DNA of 64,000 bases, taken from the NCBI RefSeq assembly GCF_010435915.1, contig NZ_JAAFZH010000003.1, positions 496,001-560,000 of the forward strand. The letters are read 5' to 3'. This stretch comes from Spirosoma terrae. GTDB lineage: Bacteria > Bacteroidota > Bacteroidia > Cytophagales > Spirosomataceae. The notes beneath the pieces were generated by a model. The model saw only the letters and a list, made by a program, of their open reading frames with translations. It ran no database searches and was not told the origin of the DNA. This document shows, in pieces, positions 35,205 through 43,853 of this stretch. How positions within the stretch are numbered: position 1 is the first letter of the stretch; each line of letters begins with the position of its first letter. The position numbers and the translations under genes are program-made.

Positions 35205-36881
35205 TTATTGATTATCAGGGTTATTGACGCCGAAATAAACCATTTCAACTATTTCGCCCGGAGCAATGACTGGACCTTCAAAATTATGAGTTAATTCAAA
35301 TTGCTGAATCACGCCCTGCCATAAGGGATTACCGCCGAATGTCAGTTTGTAGGTATGCATCTGCCCGTCGTTGATAACATTGAATGGCAATGATTGCTGA
35401 GAAATATTACGGACGCCACGCGGGAAACGAACAGCATTCTGATTCGGGTAATTACTATCGACTCCATTAGCGGCCTGGCCATCGAGCAACCAGTTGACCC
35501 GTAGCTGCTTTTCCGGACCCGAGTACCGCATTTTTAGGTAAACAGTATTAAAGTCAGATGATTTCCAGCTGCCCCAGGGCGACAAAAGTTTGGTTCCACG
35601 GGCGCTAATAGGCTGGCCAGGGTCGGCTTTGCCATCATACGTAACGGTCCAGTTGTCGCGCTGGAATGGCTCCTTCTGATCATGGCCGCCATCAACAATA
35701 TACCATCCATTACGTCCATTCTTTTTCGTAAAGGCAAAATCAGGTTTGTCTTTACGAGCCTGCGAATAAACATACGTACGGATTTCTTTTTCGTTGTCGA
35801 CTATATACGAATAGTCTCTGTACCAGGTATTGTCGGAGTCCAGGTGATATTGGGGGGCATTAGAAGAGTACGTTACGGTAGGTCCATCTTCCGAGAAATC
35901 ATAGGAATGAATGGCGTTAATATTGTACGTAGTATGGTAGAAATCAGAGCAGGTCATCGCAATCAGTCGCTCTCCACCACCGGGGTTCGCTCCAATAATG
36001 GTGCCGATCCAGGGCTCAGTTATCTGGAAAGGCGTAAGCTGGTGAACGATATACGTACCGTTCACAATGCGTTCTACACCATTCGAAGCGCTGGTTTGAT
36101 CCATTGTAAATGGTCGTGAACCATTATAGAAACGTACCGAACGAACGCCCGCAATCATAGCAAACGGCCATTCCTGCGAATAGGCCCGGTAGAATGTTTT
36201 GTCGGGCCGTTGATGGGTTAGCCGTGTTTTTACGTGGACTTTATTACCGTCTAGCTTTACCCATTGTTCGTAGTAAAACTCAAGTAAACGGTTATCGATG
36301 TGTGACCAGCTATTACACTGGTATTTAGTGTAGACGTAACCATCGATATTGCCATGAAACAGTAATTTGGCGGGGTGGTCACCGGCATCACCGGCCTGTA
36401 GTGGATTGTAGCCCGTTTTCCAGTAGGGGGCATCGTCGGAGAAACTATCGGGACCGCTATAGGAACTCAAACCAGACTCCCGGCCTAAATCCTGAAAGTT
36501 AATCAGGTTTTGCTGCGTAATCTTATCATAAATTTGAATCGATCCACCGTATTCTTTTCGAACTTCCAGACGTAGTACACCGGATTCCTGCACCTCGACT
36601 GGGCCAACCGGTTTCCCCGAAATTATCTTGGAATTATAGCCTGGCCAGTCTGTTTGATTGGCTGGGACTGGATAATTAAAAGGTCCATCGGGCGGATTCG
36701 TATTAGGATCTGTTGGGCGGCTAGCGTACCGTTGAAAATTTATTTCGGCGCAACCTACACAGGGGGAATTATTCTGGGCAGAGGTAAAAGTGTATTTAAA
36801 ATGAAGAAGTAATAAACAAATTAAGACATTAACTGTCTTCTTGGTTAATTTTATTAACGTAAATGTTTCTCTTTTTTTCAT
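35205..36881 (-). CDS. Secreted protein of unknown function, paralogue A
   Basis: A 558-residue exported protein (hydrophobic signal near residues 15-35) that I do not recognise. It is beta-rich, with many aromatic and charged residues, and reads as a beta-sandwich/jelly-roll enzyme-like chain: RKEYGGSIQIYDK, GYNPLQAGDAGDHP, YYEQWVKLDGNKVHVK, VTRLTHQRPDKTFY-like segments, and HLDSDNTWYRDYSYIV near residue 345. The DxDNxWY pattern and a HDQKEPFQRDNW segment recur in the next gene, with which it shares clear similarity over the whole length. Polysaccharide binding or degradation is a guess. An AGTTGG-N9-CCAACT inverted repeat lies 2 bp upstream of the start (36883-36903). Confidence 0.75.
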   Translation of the reverse strand: MKKRETFTLIKLTKKTVNVLICLLLLHFKYTFTSAQNNSPCVGCAEINFQRYASRPTDPNTNPPDGPFNYPVPANQTDWPGYNSKIISGKPVGPVEVQESGVLRLEVRKEYGGSIQIYDKITQQNLINFQDLGRESGLSSYSGPDSFSDDAPYWKTGYNPLQAGDAGDHPAKLLFHGNIDGYVYTKYQCNSWSHIDNRLLEFYYEQWVKLDGNKVHVKTRLTHQRPDKTFYRAYSQEWPFAMIAGVRSVRFYNGSRPFTMDQTSASNGVERIVNGTYIVHQLTPFQITEPWIGTIIGANPGGGERLIAMTCSDFYHTTYNINAIHSYDFSEDGPTVTYSSNAPQYHLDSDNTWYRDYSYIVDNEKEIRTYVYSQARKDKPDFAFTKKNGRNGWYIVDGGHDQKEPFQRDNWTVTYDGKADPGQPISARGTKLLSPWGSWKSSDFNTVYLKMRYSGPEKQLRVNWLLDGQAANGVDSNYPNQNAVRFPRGVRNISQQSLPFNVINDGQMHTYKLTFGGNPLWQGVIQQFELTHNFEGPVIAPGEIVEMVYFGVNNPDNQ

Positions 36882-37178
36882 AAGTTGGGTCTATTAACCA
36901 ACTAATAGGTGACAAAAAGAGTGCCAACATTATCGTTAAGTTTCAGTCATTGTCTTTTTTGTTGTATTAACTTATGATATTATAATTATAGTGAATGAAA
37001 ATTGTAATTTAGTATATATTGATTTTGGGCACTTATATGAAAATTATTTAATAAATAACTCTAATCAGATACATAGGGGTTAATAGCCTGATTTTTGTTC
37101 AGTTCCTTATCGGGCCCGTAGCTGATTAAGTAGTAACCAATCGTTACGCCCAACACCAAATCAGGGAGTTAAAATGGC
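36882..37178. other. AT-rich intergenic region between the two paralogues
   Basis: 297 bp, strongly AT-rich in 36940-37060, containing the leader of paralogue A with an inverted repeat at 36883-36903 and otherwise no gene or clear terminator. Most of it is presumably promoter sequence of paralogue A, read on the - strand. Confidence 0.45.
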
Positions 37179-38789
37179 TTAATTGCCTGGGTTTCTAACG
37201 CCAAAATACTGTAAAGTCATCTTCTCGCCGGGTGTTACGTAGGTAGGAGAAAACGGGTGCGCAATTTCAAACTGCTGAATAACTCCCGTCCATTTTGGCT
37301 GATTGGCGAAACTGAATTTGTAGGTATGGAATTTGCCATCGTTAATGGCCATAAACGGTATGCTTTGTTCAGATCGGTTACGCGAGCCATCTGGAAAGCG
37401 AACCCCAGTCTGAACAGGATGAGTCGGGTCGATCCCTTCGGCAGCCTGCCGATTAATAAGCCACGTTAGACGTAAAGGAACCTGTGCACCTGCACCAGGG
37501 GCACCCGTATAAGCCATACGGACATACACTTCATTGAAATCGCTGGCTTTCCAGTTGCCGTAGGGAGAGGATATTTTCGCGTTGTAGGCGTTCTGATTTT
37601 TTCCTGTCAGGGTTACCTGCCAGTTGTCGCTCATAAATGGCTCTTTCTGGTCGTAACCGCCATCAAAAATATACCATCCACTTCGGCCATTGAAAGCATT
37701 AAAGAAGAAATCGGGCTTGGGAGAGCGGGGTTGGGCATAAACGTAATCGCGAATTTCCTGTTCTGTGCCAACAATGTAGGTGTATTCTTTATACCATACG
37801 TTATCACTGTCCAGATGAACTACGGGAGCATGGGCAACATACGTCATGGTATTGCCGCCTTCCCAGCTTTCGTTGGCGGCAATATTATCGATATGAAAAT
37901 TGACCTGGAAATAATCGGGAGCGTAGATGCCAATGTAGCGATTGGGTGCAATTTCGACGGCCTGCCAGGGCTCTGTTATCCCAAAAGGCGTACCCCGGTA
38001 AACAATATTTTTAGTGCTTTCACTCTCAATACCATCATTCAGGGTTGTTTTGTCGTAGGTGTAAGGGCTGGAACCGTGGTAAAAAAGAACACGCCGGGTT
38101 CCATTGACAAACATAAACGGCCACTCCTGAGCCTCGGGTTCATAAAAGGTTTTATCGGCTCGCTGATGAGTCAGACGAACTTTAACATGAACCTTGTTTT
38201 CATCCAGACGTACCCACTGTTCATAGAAAAATGGCAACTTCCGGGCGTCTTTATGAGCCCACGACAGACACTGCGCTTTTGTATAAATCCAGCCATTGAT
38301 AACGCCATGAAAAAGCATAATTGATGGGTTTCCACCATCGTCTCCGGCCTGCAGAGGATTATAACCGATTCCTTTCCAATTGGGCGAATCGTCGGCAAAT
38401 TCGCGTGGACCGCCATACGACCCCATGCCTGATTCGCGTCCATGATCCCGGAAATTTATCAGGTTTTGTTTGGTGACTTTATCATAAATCTGAATAGAGG
38501 CTCCATAGTCTTTACGTACTTCCAGATTTAAAAAACTAGATTCCTGTACGTGAGCCGGACCTATCATTTTATCAAAAATAAGGGAGCCATTGTAGATCGG
38601 CCAGGGCGTTTCCTCGCTGGGAACGGTGTATACAAATGGAGCCGAGATAGGAGGGAGGTTCGTGACTTGCCGGCCCGACGATGGCGACGTATTTTCCTGA
38701 CCAGGCAGGTTTACGTCGCAGCCGATCAGATAGCTTGCCAAAAAGCAGGGGGTAAAAACACGTAAAAACAGAAAAGTAAAGCCTGGCAT
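37179..38789 (-). CDS. Secreted lipoprotein of unknown function, paralogue B
   Basis: A 536-residue predicted lipoprotein: signal peptide ends ASYLIGC with lipid attachment at C24. It is a full-length paralogue of the 35205-36881 product, sharing GSxIQIYDKxT, RESGMGSYGGPREFADD, NPLQAGDDGGNP, YEQWVRLDENKVHVKVRL, HLDSDNVWYKEYTYI and DGGYDQKEPFMSDNW. Both genes read in the same direction, 297 bp apart. So it is the membrane-anchored form of the pair, while paralogue A lacks the cysteine. No characterised family comes to mind. Upstream 38790-38939 is a 150-bp gap. Confidence 0.75.
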   Translation of the reverse strand: MPGFTFLFLRVFTPCFLASYLIGCDVNLPGQENTSPSSGRQVTNLPPISAPFVYTVPSEETPWPIYNGSLIFDKMIGPAHVQESSFLNLEVRKDYGASIQIYDKVTKQNLINFRDHGRESGMGSYGGPREFADDSPNWKGIGYNPLQAGDDGGNPSIMLFHGVINGWIYTKAQCLSWAHKDARKLPFFYEQWVRLDENKVHVKVRLTHQRADKTFYEPEAQEWPFMFVNGTRRVLFYHGSSPYTYDKTTLNDGIESESTKNIVYRGTPFGITEPWQAVEIAPNRYIGIYAPDYFQVNFHIDNIAANESWEGGNTMTYVAHAPVVHLDSDNVWYKEYTYIVGTEQEIRDYVYAQPRSPKPDFFFNAFNGRSGWYIFDGGYDQKEPFMSDNWQVTLTGKNQNAYNAKISSPYGNWKASDFNEVYVRMAYTGAPGAGAQVPLRLTWLINRQAAEGIDPTHPVQTGVRFPDGSRNRSEQSIPFMAINDGKFHTYKFSFANQPKWTGVIQQFEIAHPFSPTYVTPGEKMTLQYFGVRNPGN

Positions 38790-38939
38790 ATACGAAGTAG
38801 ACTGGCTAATGCAAAAGAACAGCGTTGAGAAAATCAGTTAATCGTAGCGAATGACCATGCAAACTAACGGTTTTTTAGGATTGGCGGATGTATATATCGG
38901 TCATGACGCGTCAAATAAAGAGCCTACGCCCGCTGGGGG

Positions 38940-39479
38940 TTATAAAGAAATCCGGCGGATCGGGCTTGGTTTAGCGGGTACATCCTCATGATTTTGCAGA
39001 GCTAGCTGATACCAGCATACGTCGTGCCATTTGCCTTGTTTATAGCCAATATTCGGATAAACCCCGATCAGACTAAAACCCATAGCCTGATGAAACGCTT
39101 CGCTTGGCTCATTGGGCATGGTTATTCCGGCATACACATTAAAATAACCCTGTTTACGTAACAAATCGAACAGCGTAATGTATAGTGTGCGGGCAATTCC
39201 TCGTCGGTGGCCGCTGGGGTGGATATACACCGATGCTTCAACCGACCATTGGTAGGCGATTCGATCGCGATGCCGCGACGCGTAGGCATACCCCAGAATT
39301 TTCCCATCTTCCTCGGCTACCAGATAAGGAAATTGTTGCTGGATTAAGTCAATTCGTTCCGAAAATTCGCTCAGCGTAGGCACGATATACTCGAACGTAA
39401 CGGACGTATCGGTTATATACGGAGCATAAATGCCGAGAATAGCCGGGGCATCGGTGAGTTTGGCAAAGCGGATAGTCAT
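38940..39479 (-). CDS. GNAT N-acetyltransferase (phosphinothricin acetyltransferase-like)
   Basis: A 179-residue cytosolic acetyltransferase using acetyl-CoA. RFAKLTDAPAILGIYAPYI and TSVTFEYIVPTLSEF at the start, then SVYIHPSGHRRGIARTLY with the CoA-binding Q/RxxGxG/A motif, and GFSLIGVYPNIGYKQGKWHD, match the Pat/Bar-type GNATs. The ATG at 39479 is chosen because it opens the GNAT fold (MTIRFAKL); the frame extends to 39524 but would overlap mgtE. It stands 16 bp after mgtE. The acetyl acceptor, perhaps an amino acid or antibiotic, is unknown. Confidence 0.85.
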   Translation of the reverse strand: MTIRFAKLTDAPAILGIYAPYITDTSVTFEYIVPTLSEFSERIDLIQQQFPYLVAEEDGKILGYAYASRHRDRIAYQWSVEASVYIHPSGHRRGIARTLYITLFDLLRKQGYFNVYAGITMPNEPSEAFHQAMGFSLIGVYPNIGYKQGKWHDVCWYQLALQNHEDVPAKPSPIRRISL

Positions 39480-39495
39480 GGTAATGGCAAGATAA

Positions 39496-40848
39496 TCAAA
39501 CCTCTGCAAGTAGCCATTGGGCAATTAAAAAATAAACCCCAATCCCGATCAGATCATTGGCCGTCGTAATGAACGGGCCCGATGCAACCGCTGGGTTAAT
39601 GCCAATCCGATTCAGGAGCAAGGGTGTTATGGTTCCCATAAAAGAGGCCAGCAGTACAACGGCCAGCAACGACGTAGCAACCACAAAAAATAGCCGGGGT
39701 TCGCCAATAATAAAGGTATATGTTCCCGCTATGAGGCCCACCACCAGCCCGTTAATAATGGCAACCAATAAAGTACGTAACAGCCGTTTGGCCATGGTCA
39801 TGCTGATCCCCGATGTATCGGTCAGGCTTTGCAGTATCAGCGATGAGGTTTGAATCCCAACATTGCCGCCCGTCGACCCGATAATGGGGATAAAGGCAGC
39901 CAGAGCGGCTACCTTACCAAGTTCGCTCTGAAAGCCGTTGATGACAGTTGCGGCCAGCAGGCTGCCAACGGCACCGGCCACGAGCCAGGGAAGCTGTACT
40001 TTCGAACGTTGCCAGATGTTGTCGTCATCTTCTACTTCCCCCGACAAACCCGAAATAACCTGAATGTCTTCTTCGGCCTGTTCGGTAATAACGTCTACGA
40101 CGTCATCAATGGTGATCCGGCCCAGTAATCGCTGCTGGATATTAACAACCGGAATGGCATCCAGGTCGTATTTTCGCATTACTTCGGCAACCTCCGCAAC
40201 CGGCCGATACGTCTCCACAAAAACGACGTCTTCGTCGTAGATATCGGCAATTTTAGCGTTCTTCCGGGCCAGCACAATTTTCTTGAGCGAAACCAGGCCC
40301 AGCAACTTACCAATATCGTCGACAACATAAACGGCATAAACGTTTTCAACATCTTCGGCTTGCTGGCGTATTTCTTCGATACAGGCATTGACCGTCAGAT
40401 TTACGTTGATCTTGATCAGCTCTTTCTGCATCAGCCCACCCGCCACACTGTCGTCGTAATGCAGCAGATCGAGAATGAAACGGGCCTGTTCGCGGTCTTC
40501 GAGTAACCCAATCACCTCTTCCCGGACCTGAATCGGCTGCTCGTTCAGCAAATCTACCGCATCGTCGGAATCCATCTGATTGATGAATGGCGCTAAGCCT
40601 TCCGATGTAAAGGTTTTCAGTAAACTGGTTCGGTCGGTAGGGTCGAGATTGGCCAGGATTTCAGCGCCAACCGATTTATCGAGCAGACTCAGCAGGTAAT
40701 GGGCGGGTTCGGGTTCTAACTCATACAAAATCCCTGAAATATCGGCAGGGTATAACTCATCCATTTCGGCACGTAACGTAGTATCGTCGCTCGTATCGAT
40801 GAGTTGCTGAATATGATCAAGATAGTCCTGTGTGAGTTCAAAAGTCAC
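39496..40848 (-). CDS. mgtE: MgtE magnesium channel
   Basis: A 450-residue Mg2+ channel: cytosolic N-domain with superhelical LLNxxP-type repeats (about 20-130; DAVDLLNEQPIQVREEVI), two CBS domains that sense intracellular Mg2+ (about 135-255), and five membrane helices (about 280-450) with GSTGGNVGIQTSSLI near 325 and FITTANDLIGIGVYF near 430 as the pore signature. It is co-directional with rsmA (65 bp upstream) and the GNAT gene (16 bp downstream). Confidence 0.95.
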   Translation of the reverse strand: MTFELTQDYLDHIQQLIDTSDDTTLRAEMDELYPADISGILYELEPEPAHYLLSLLDKSVGAEILANLDPTDRTSLLKTFTSEGLAPFINQMDSDDAVDLLNEQPIQVREEVIGLLEDREQARFILDLLHYDDSVAGGLMQKELIKINVNLTVNACIEEIRQQAEDVENVYAVYVVDDIGKLLGLVSLKKIVLARKNAKIADIYDEDVVFVETYRPVAEVAEVMRKYDLDAIPVVNIQQRLLGRITIDDVVDVITEQAEEDIQVISGLSGEVEDDDNIWQRSKVQLPWLVAGAVGSLLAATVINGFQSELGKVAALAAFIPIIGSTGGNVGIQTSSLILQSLTDTSGISMTMAKRLLRTLLVAIINGLVVGLIAGTYTFIIGEPRLFFVVATSLLAVVLLASFMGTITPLLLNRIGINPAVASGPFITTANDLIGIGVYFLIAQWLLAEV

Positions 40849-40913
40849 GGTATCGACGAAGAATTATAAATGAGTACGGATAGATGAAGAGGCCGGGTTC
40901 AATCGATCATTTA

Positions 40914-41708
40914 TTATTCGTGATTCATCATTAATTGGGTCAGCTCCACAAATTCGGCAACGCTCAGTTGCTCCGCCCGCTTATCCATAAAGCGGCTGGC
41001 AAGCGCGGCTTCGGAAGGATTGAGCGGTTTCAGGGCATTACGTAGCGTTTTCCGACGTTGGCTGAAGCCATGTTTGACTACCTGTGTAAATTTTCGTTCA
41101 TCGCAACCCAGCTCGGTTTTGCCGTTCCGACGTAGCGACAGAACACCCGAATACACTTTAGGCGGGGGATTAAATACGTCGGGTGGTACGGTAAATTCGT
41201 ACTTGATGTCGTACCAGGCTTGCAGAAATACGCTCAGGATACCATAGTCTTTATTGCCCGGACCCGAAGCTACCCGTTGGGCCACTTCGCGCTGAAACAT
41301 ACCGACAACCTCCGGCACGCGGTTCCGCATATCCAGTACTTTGAATAATATCTGCGATGAAATATTGTACGGAAAATTACCAATTACGGCAAAAGGCTCG
41401 GTGCTGTCGGGCTGTTTATCGGGAAGCAGATCGGGCCGGATATTCAGAAAGTCAGACGCCAGAATACGGCCATCCAGCGCGGGAAAATGCTGTTTTAAAT
41501 AATCGACAGATTCCCGGTCAATTTCGATGACATAGGTTTCAAATCGGGTATCGGCTAGTAGATATTGGGTCAGTACGCCCATTCCCGGTCCAATTTCGAG
41601 CACCTTCTTATAGCCGCCGTGTCCGGTCAGCAGACCAGCGATCTGTTGGGAAATACTGAGGTCGGTTAAGAAATGCTGACCAAGCTCTTTTTTAGGCTTA
41701 ACGTACAC
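40914..41708 (-). CDS. rsmA: 16S rRNA dimethyladenosine transferase RsmA/KsgA
   Basis: A 264-residue enzyme that dimethylates the two adjacent adenines in the loop of helix 45 of 16S rRNA during 30S maturation. It opens with KKELGQHFLTD, has the SAM-binding KVLEIGPGMGVLT and the catalytic GNFPYNISSQ loop near residue 112, and ends in the small helical domain. A TACCTTTG box reads on the - strand at 41791-41798, about 83 bp before the start codon, and is a likely -7 element. It probably begins an operon with mgtE. Confidence 0.96.
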   Translation of the reverse strand: MYVKPKKELGQHFLTDLSISQQIAGLLTGHGGYKKVLEIGPGMGVLTQYLLADTRFETYVIEIDRESVDYLKQHFPALDGRILASDFLNIRPDLLPDKQPDSTEPFAVIGNFPYNISSQILFKVLDMRNRVPEVVGMFQREVAQRVASGPGNKDYGILSVFLQAWYDIKYEFTVPPDVFNPPPKVYSGVLSLRRNGKTELGCDERKFTQVVKHGFSQRRKTLRNALKPLNPSEAALASRFMDKRAEQLSVAEFVELTQLMMNHE

Positions 41709-41790
41709 GATATAAGATTGTCAATGGCTGACGAAATCTCCGGCGGGAGCGTAACACCAACGGTGAGTTTATTGATTCGGCGGTTTACGA

Positions 41791-41798
41791 CAAAGGTA
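41791..41798 (-). promoter_or_regulatory. Candidate -7 element of rsmA
   Basis: Read on the - strand the box is TACCTTTG, an exact fit to the Bacteroidota consensus TAnnTTTG, in the 178-bp gap upstream of rsmA. No sharp -33 TTG is seen. Confidence 0.4.
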
Positions 41799-41886
41799 CG
41801 GGGCATTGGCCGAATAATTGGCGCTTATTCAGGAATGTCTACCAACTGTAAGGATACGTAATAACGTCAACTACTACGTAACGTAG

Positions 41887-43653
41887 TCAAAAATCGATGT
41901 CGGTTAGCTCGAAATTCTGTTTGAGTGGAATGAGACCGCCCTCTTCAGCGCCTGGGTGGTAAATAATGGTTTCGGGTTGAATACCCTTCTGCACGTTCCC
42001 GATATCGCGTTTTCGATTGCCATTCGCATCAATAATCAGTCGAACCCGATAGCGGCCCGGTTTCAGCCGGGCGAAACTGTAGTTCGGCGTACCGTACGAA
42101 CTGCGGACAACGGTATATTTATCGTCCAGTAACTCAACGATAAACTTATTGTCGGGTCGATTCACATGCCCGGCAATTAAGCCATAACTATCTTCGGAGG
42201 CAAAGGTGTATTTGGCATTGTAGCGGGCCAGTGTATCCCCCTGAACACTGATGAAGGCCCCTTTCTGTAGTCTGAAAATGAGCGAATCCGTCAGGTTTGT
42301 CTTTCGTTTGATGTTGAGTTGACTAAAGCTATTGCTCCAGACAAATTCGTCGGGTTTGAAGATGAAGGGTTTGGTACTGTCGGAGCCGATGATGATCAAC
42401 GTGGTGTCGTATCGGAAAACAGGCTTGGAGAATTTCAGCGTAAAGTCCAGATTATTATCGATTTGTTCGCTGGCTGGTGGAGTAATCTGTACATTCAGCG
42501 GCTTACGATCTTTGGCCCGTGATTTAATCGGCGAAAAATAGATTCGTTCCCGCAATTCCGTTACGTTGCCGACTGAATCTTCGGCCATAATAACCGTATT
42601 GATGGTATCGCTGGCGGCTTTATTAGCCGCCCGAAACAGCCGAATCATTTTCGGACTTTCCAGAAACGAAACCAATGTATCGCCCGACGGAACAAACGTC
42701 GTAGAGGTGGCCGACGTGGATACGGCCGACGTGGAAGCGGCCGACGTGGAAGCGGCCGACGTGGATGTAGCGGTAGTAGACACTGCTGATGTGGAAACAG
42801 CCGTCGTGGAAACAGCCGTCGTAGATATCATTTTGCCGAACCGTATTTTGTAGCTGGCAATGCCACTGCTCAGTTCTAGTCCGAGCGTTTCGTCGGTACG
42901 TTCGCGTCGGCTGATCCGTGGTTTTCCATACCCCCGAAAGGCAACCATATCGATATTAGTCCGGTTTTGGTTCAGATTCACTACGCTGTCGCGAAAGGCA
43001 ACCCGTTCGCCGGGGGTATTATTGACCAGATTTAAGTCCTTGTCATCAAAGCCATATACTTTATACTGACCCGCTTTGACGTTCTCAATCCGGTAGTTGC
43101 CACTACTATCGGTTCGGGCGTAATAAGCTGGGCGTTTCCGGTTAATAGGAAGGGTATCGGTTGGTGCAAAGAGCCCCACTACAAAATTGAGTATTGGCTG
43201 GCGACTCTCGTCGTCCACTACGTTCCCGCTCAGATAAAGCGAGTCAATGACGGGGCCGGTACTGAAAACAATTTTGGCATCCTTGGCAATATTTCGTTCC
43301 GTAATATCTTTTATACCATCGGAGAAGTTAATGGTATACGTAGTGTTTTTTTGCAACGGTCGGGCGAACGTCAGACGGAGGCCAAGCGGGAGGGCTTTAA
43401 CAACGAACGTATTACTATCCTGGGGCGTAATGGTTATTTTCTGTTGGATATTTTCAACGTTTACGTATTCGTTAAATTCCAGCTCGACCGTTTTACCAGT
43501 ATAGTTTAACTGACGGGCGGTAGGCATACTGCTAACCAGTTTGGGGGCAAGTGTATCTTTCTTTCCACCGGGCGGCTGAGCAACCTGAGCACAGTTTTGA
43601 AGAAGAATCGGAAGCGATAATAGAAAAAGTATTATAAAATGGCGGAACGTCAT
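41887..43653 (-). CDS. Ig-like (Big_5) domain lipoprotein
   Basis: A 588-residue predicted outer-membrane lipoprotein. The signal peptide ends LPILLQNC with C21 lipidated. The mature part opens PPGGKKDTLAPKLVSSMP, the start of the SbsA Ig-like domain common in Bacteroidota, followed by beta-domains (VELEFNEYVNVENIQQ) and a later DSSGNYRIENVKAGQYKVY CarboxypepD-like segment. Between residues 265 and 310 is a Ser/Thr/Ala-rich tract encoded by a 15-bp tandem repeat. This family is usually annotated as a hypothetical Ig-like protein and its function is unknown. A -7-like box on the - strand lies at 43673-43680. Confidence 0.8.
   Translation of the reverse strand: MTFRHFIILFLLSLPILLQNCAQVAQPPGGKKDTLAPKLVSSMPTARQLNYTGKTVELEFNEYVNVENIQQKITITPQDSNTFVVKALPLGLRLTFARPLQKNTTYTINFSDGIKDITERNIAKDAKIVFSTGPVIDSLYLSGNVVDDESRQPILNFVVGLFAPTDTLPINRKRPAYYARTDSSGNYRIENVKAGQYKVYGFDDKDLNLVNNTPGERVAFRDSVVNLNQNRTNIDMVAFRGYGKPRISRRERTDETLGLELSSGIASYKIRFGKMISTTAVSTTAVSTSAVSTTATSTSAASTSAASTSAVSTSATSTTFVPSGDTLVSFLESPKMIRLFRAANKAASDTINTVIMAEDSVGNVTELRERIYFSPIKSRAKDRKPLNVQITPPASEQIDNNLDFTLKFSKPVFRYDTTLIIIGSDSTKPFIFKPDEFVWSNSFSQLNIKRKTNLTDSLIFRLQKGAFISVQGDTLARYNAKYTFASEDSYGLIAGHVNRPDNKFIVELLDDKYTVVRSSYGTPNYSFARLKPGRYRVRLIIDANGNRKRDIGNVQKGIQPETIIYHPGAEEGGLIPLKQNFELTDIDF
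42710..42829 (-). repeat. 15-bp minisatellite encoding Ser/Thr/Ala pentapeptides
   Basis: Eight tandem units of 15 bp with starts at 42710, 42725, 42740, 42755, 42770, 42785, 42800 and 42815, based on GCCGACGTGGAAGCG and its variants; the 42725-42754 pair is identical. Because the unit is a multiple of three, unit number can change without a frameshift. On the - strand it encodes S/T-A-x-S/T pentapeptide spacers. Confidence 0.85.
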
Positions 43654-43672
43654 GTTGGATGTAATCAGGCTA

Positions 43673-43680
43673 CAAAGATA
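43673..43680 (-). promoter_or_regulatory. Candidate -7 element of the Ig-like lipoprotein gene
   Basis: Reverse strand TATCTTTG, an exact TAnnTTTG match, 20 bp upstream of the start codon at 43653. Confidence 0.4.
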
Positions 43681-43853
43681 AACGTCCGTTCATCGTTAAA
43701 CTGTACCGGCTGACATAAAATGGCTGGCTGGTTCGTTACCTTAAGTAGAATTTTAAGAAAAATTAAAACTCTCTGTCCTAATGGCAGGCAGAGAATAGGG
43801 TAGTTTGGTACTTTTGCCCATCACACAAACCCGTAATGACGAAAATTTAATTC

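Noticed and set aside
39480-39524. N-terminal extension of the GNAT gene into mgtE
   Set aside because: Overlaps the mgtE end and precedes the conserved fold; ATG at 39479 chosen.
42710-42829. 15-bp array considered as a CRISPR array
   Set aside because: Contiguous units without spacers, in frame inside a gene.
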